Below are positions 6,947 through 9,887 of a DNA stretch of 9,887 nt, one piece after another. The notes beneath the pieces are model-generated. The model did no database searches. It saw only the letters and a program-made list of their open reading frames with translations, and was not told the origin of the DNA. The translations under genes and the position numbers were made by a program. The DNA is from Cyanobacteria bacterium UBA8803 (GTDB taxonomy: Bacteria; Cyanobacteriota; Cyanobacteriia; Cyanobacteriales; Coleofasciculaceae), in contig DNXU01000501.1 in the NCBI GenBank assembly GCA_003505715.1, positions 1,194 through 11,080 on the forward strand, given 5' to 3'. How positions within the stretch are numbered: position 1 is the first letter of the stretch; every line of letters begins with the position of its first letter.

Positions 6947-9859
6947 GAGTATCGATATCAAGTTGGTGGAAGTTTGGGGTTTCATCACCCAACCTACGTG
7001 ACGCGCTTAGCTGATCGCGAACTATTGGCAGCGTTGAGGGCGGGTGAGTTTTGTTATGTCCTTAACTCGCGGCAAATGGGAAAATCTAGCCTGCGCGTCC
7101 GCACGATGCAACTCCTCAAAGCGGAAAATTGTGCCTGTGCGGCTATTGATATGACTAGAATTGGTAGTAAAGATGTCACCCCAGACCAATGGTATAAGGG
7201 GTTAACTTCGGAATTAGAACGAGCGTTGCGGCTGTTGGGGAAGATTGATAAAAATTGGTGGCAGCAGCAAGAGGGACTTTCTGCTGTGCAGCGCTTGAGT
7301 CGGTTTATTGAAGATATCCTCCTAGTGCAAGTTCCGGGGGATAAAATTATCATCTTTCTTGATGAAATTGATAGCATTCTCAGCTTAGATTTTGAGATTG
7401 ATGATTTTTTTGCCCTAATTCGCTGTTGCTATAACCAGCGTTCGGAAAATTCAGCTTACCAGCGCCTCACCTTTGCCCTATTTGGGGTGGCGACTCCTGT
7501 AGATTTGATGCGGGATAAAACTCGCACGCCCTTTAATATTGGTTGCGCTATTGAATTGACAGGTTTTAGCTATGCTGAGGCTCAACCCTTAGTTGCAGGT
7601 TTAGAGGGGAAAAGCGATAACCCGCAAGCGGTATTGCAAGAAATATTGTACTGGACGGCAGGACAACCGTTTCTGACTCAAAAACTTTGCCAACTTATGG
7701 TTAGTTCTAAGTTACCCTTGACCCCTGGTAGGGAAGCAGCAACGGTTGCAGAATTGGTCAGGTTACACTTAATTGAGAGTTGGGAAGCTACCGATGAGCC
7801 AGTGCATCTGCGGACTATTCGCGATCGCCTTATCAAAAACGAGCAAAGAGCAGGTGGTTTGCTGCGGCTGTATCAGAGTATTTTACAACAGGGGACTGTG
7901 GCAGCTGATGATAGTCCGGCTCAAAGGGAGTTATGTCTGTCGGGGTTGGTAGTCAGGCATCATGCCCAGTTGCAAGTTTACAACCCGATCTATAAAGTAG
8001 TGTTTAATCGGGATTGGGTAGAGCGGCAATTAGCCCAGCTTCGTCCTTACCATCAGGCTTTGGTAACTTGGGAAGTCTCCCACTATGAAGATACCTCTCG
8101 ATTGTTGCGCGGGCAAACCTTACAGGAAGCCTTAGCCTGGGCTACCGATAAAGCTTTACCCCCTCTGGATTATAAATTTCTCAATGCGTCTCAAGAATTA
8201 GAACGGCAAGAAAGCCAAATTAAGTTGAAAGCAAAACGGGCTAAGGATGCTGAAGCCAGACTCGCTCAACATAAAAAAATTGCTAGACAACAAAGGTACT
8301 TCCTTATGGCAGTGAGTGGGGCGTTATTGATTTCTCTAATATCAGGCGTCACCACTTTTTTCCAATACCGACAAGCCAAGAAAAGCGAAATCCAAGCTAT
8401 TATTACTTCTGCCAAAGCCCTGTTTGCCTCAAATCAAAAGTTAGACGCCCTCATTGCCGCTATTCGGGCTAAGCAACGCCTCAAAAAATTAGGGAATGTA
8501 GATGAAGAAACTAGAATTCAGGCGATCGAGGTATTGCAACAAGCTGTCGATGGCGTGCAAGAGTACAACCGCTTATCGGGACACAGCGATGTCGTTTGGG
8601 CGGTTGATTTTAGTTCGGACGGTCAGATAATTGCTACTGGGAGTCGAGATAAAACTGTTAAACTTTGGCACAAAAACGGTAGTTTGATCAGAACCCTGAG
8701 AGGACATAGCGCTACCGTAGCTGGAGTAGCGTTTAGTCCTGACGGTAAGACGATCGCCTCCGCTAGTGGGGACGCAACTGTGAAACTCTGGAGGTTAGAT
8801 GGTACTTTAGTGGCTACTCTAAAGGGGCATAGTGCTGGAGTTATTGGCGTTGATTTTAGTCCTGACGGTGAGACCATTGTGACTGGGAGTCGGGATAATA
8901 CGGTTAAGGTGTGGCGGCGAGATGGGACTTTAGTAAGGACTCTCAAAGGACATAGCGCTACCGTGGTGCGAGTGGCGTTTAGTCCTGATGGGGATGCGAT
9001 CGCTTCTGCCTCGGATGACAAGACAGTTAAACTGTGGCAGCCAGACGGAACTTTGTTAAATACCTTGCGAGGACACCAAGATGAGGTTTACGGGGTGGCG
9101 TTTAGTCCCGATGGCAATACTATTGCCTCAGCGTCTGATGATAAAACTGTTAAACTGTGGCACCAGGATGGCAGGTTATTAACTACCCTATCCGGACATC
9201 AGGATGAGGTATACGGCGTTGCCTTTAGTCCGGATGGGAAAACTATTGCAACGGGTAGTCGGGATAAAACCGTTAAACTTTGGCGAGTGGATGGGACACT
9301 GCTAACTACTCTCACCGGACATAACGGCGAGATTTGGCAAGTTGCGTTTAGTCCCGATGGTCAGACTATCGCATCGGCCAGTAATGATAGTACCGTTAAA
9401 CTGTGGAGACCTGAAAGTAATTGGCTGAAAATCCTGAACGGTCATAGTGCCACGGTGATGGATGTTGAAGTGAGTCCTGATGGTGAGGCGATCGCTTCTG
9501 GGAGTGGGGATAACACGGTCAAACTGTGGCGGCGAGATGGTACTCTGGTCAGAACCTTCTCCGGACATACTGGTGAGGTGAAGGGAGTTGCTATTAGTCC
9601 GGATGGGAAAGCGATCGCTTCGGCGTCTGACGATAAAACTATCAGACTGTGGCAACCCAATGGTAGTTTGATTACTATTCTTTCAGGTCATAGCAGTGGA
9701 GTTAATAGCGTTGATTTCAGTCGAGATGGTAAGATGCTTGCCTCAGCCAGCGTGGACAATACGATAATTTTGTGGAATTTAGACCGGGCTTTAAATCCAG
9801 ATGCCTTGTTAGTTGAGGCTCGTAATTGGGCGCGGGATTATTTGCAGAATAATGACTAA
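6938..9859 (+). CDS. AAA-like ATPase with coiled coil, one membrane segment and ten WD40 repeats
   Basis: This 973-residue protein is a STAND-like NTPase with a beta-propeller sensor. The start YRYQVGGSL, then TYVTRLADRELLAALRAGEFCYVLNSRQMGKSSL, is the standard opening of the cyanobacterial AAA-like (AAA_35-type) domain, here about residues 5-345. The P-loop is NSRQMGKSS (43-51), with N where classical Walker A has G, as is usual in this family. Walker B is IIIFLDEIDSIL (137-148). A lysine- and arginine-rich coiled coil (about 417-452) precedes one hydrophobic helix (about 454-475). A helical linker (485-540) leads to ten 41-residue WD40 repeats (546-950), and the tail LLVEARNWARDYL is typical of cyanobacterial WD40 proteins. 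The membrane segment suggests anchoring at a membrane, with the charged coiled coil probably cytoplasmic; the side of the propeller cannot be settled. The ATG at 6938 has a good upstream GAGGG and gives the family-typical N-terminus. The ligand is unknown. Confidence 0.95.
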   Translation: MRAEYRYQVGGSLGFHHPTYVTRLADRELLAALRAGEFCYVLNSRQMGKSSLRVRTMQLLKAENCACAAIDMTRIGSKDVTPDQWYKGLTSELERALRLLGKIDKNWWQQQEGLSAVQRLSRFIEDILLVQVPGDKIIIFLDEIDSILSLDFEIDDFFALIRCCYNQRSENSAYQRLTFALFGVATPVDLMRDKTRTPFNIGCAIELTGFSYAEAQPLVAGLEGKSDNPQAVLQEILYWTAGQPFLTQKLCQLMVSSKLPLTPGREAATVAELVRLHLIESWEATDEPVHLRTIRDRLIKNEQRAGGLLRLYQSILQQGTVAADDSPAQRELCLSGLVVRHHAQLQVYNPIYKVVFNRDWVERQLAQLRPYHQALVTWEVSHYEDTSRLLRGQTLQEALAWATDKALPPLDYKFLNASQELERQESQIKLKAKRAKDAEARLAQHKKIARQQRYFLMAVSGALLISLISGVTTFFQYRQAKKSEIQAIITSAKALFASNQKLDALIAAIRAKQRLKKLGNVDEETRIQAIEVLQQAVDGVQEYNRLSGHSDVVWAVDFSSDGQIIATGSRDKTVKLWHKNGSLIRTLRGHSATVAGVAFSPDGKTIASASGDATVKLWRLDGTLVATLKGHSAGVIGVDFSPDGETIVTGSRDNTVKVWRRDGTLVRTLKGHSATVVRVAFSPDGDAIASASDDKTVKLWQPDGTLLNTLRGHQDEVYGVAFSPDGNTIASASDDKTVKLWHQDGRLLTTLSGHQDEVYGVAFSPDGKTIATGSRDKTVKLWRVDGTLLTTLTGHNGEIWQVAFSPDGQTIASASNDSTVKLWRPESNWLKILNGHSATVMDVEVSPDGEAIASGSGDNTVKLWRRDGTLVRTFSGHTGEVKGVAISPDGKAIASASDDKTIRLWQPNGSLITILSGHSSGVNSVDFSRDGKMLASASVDNTIILWNLDRALNPDALLVEARNWARDYLQNND
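8573..9787 (+). repeat. Ten 123-bp WD40-encoding repeats
   Basis: GH dipeptides recur every 41 residues (histidines at 549, 590, 631, 672, 713, 754, 795, 836, 877 and 918), each unit following GHxxxVxxVxFSPDGxxIASxSxDxTVKLW. Spacing is exact with no indels. Ten units fit neither a single seven-bladed propeller nor two of them, so the fold may be one seven-bladed propeller plus extra blades, or a larger propeller. Unlike the TPR array, adjacent units differ mainly at synonymous sites. For example, units 5 and 6 both encode GHQDEVYGVAFSPDG but with many different third bases, which points to older duplication under protein-level constraint. Confidence 0.9.
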
Positions 9860-9887
9860 TATTAGAACACCCATAATATCTGTAGGG

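Noticed and set aside
8623..9660. Several minus-strand ORFs opposite the WD40 repeats
   Set aside because: They are antisense shadows of the repeated WD40 codons and carry no recognisable domain.

Overview
The window is almost certainly from a filamentous cyanobacterium. It holds at least 14 copies of the HIP1 octamer GCGATCGC, its intergenic DNA is full of palindromes and short tandem repeats, and all three gene families are ones typical of large cyanobacterial genomes. I cannot name the species.

There are three genes. All encode P-loop NTPases of the STAND/AAA type, and each belongs to a different clade. Positions 46-5253 (minus) encode a 1735-residue NACHT ATPase with a long C-terminal TPR array, whose core is a 240-bp DNA tandem repeat. 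Positions 5541-6860 (minus) encode a compact 439-residue ATPase with Walker A, Walker B and an Orc/Cdc6-like GGVMRDLIR motif, but no recognisable sensor repeats. Positions 6938-9859 (plus) encode a 973-residue AAA-like ATPase with a coiled coil, one membrane segment and ten WD40 repeats. The two minus-strand genes run in the same direction, 287 bp apart. The third is divergent from the second across a gap of only 77 bp.

The 287-bp gap at 5254-5540 is unusual. It holds a 125-bp mirror-symmetric element (5313-5437) made of four hairpins, in which matching hairpins differ only by compensatory base-pair changes. Next to it lies a 34-bp tandem repeat (5455-5522). Each copy of that repeat contains a promoter-like arrangement pointing at the NACHT-TPR gene. 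A separate inverted repeat (1-64) contains the end of the NACHT-TPR gene.

How the genes work together is inference. NACHT, AAA-like and related STAND ATPases with superstructure repeats are signal-sensing switches, and some bacterial members act in antiphage defence or cell death. Here the TPR array and the WD40 propeller would be sensors and the NTPase domains the switches. No nuclease, protease, TIR or other effector domain is visible in the window, so any effector is unrecognised, cryptic (the N-terminal ~200 residues of the NACHT protein are one candidate) or encoded outside. The strongest lead is the TPR array: nearly identical repeats whose amino-acid differences fall at the TPR positions known to contact ligand.
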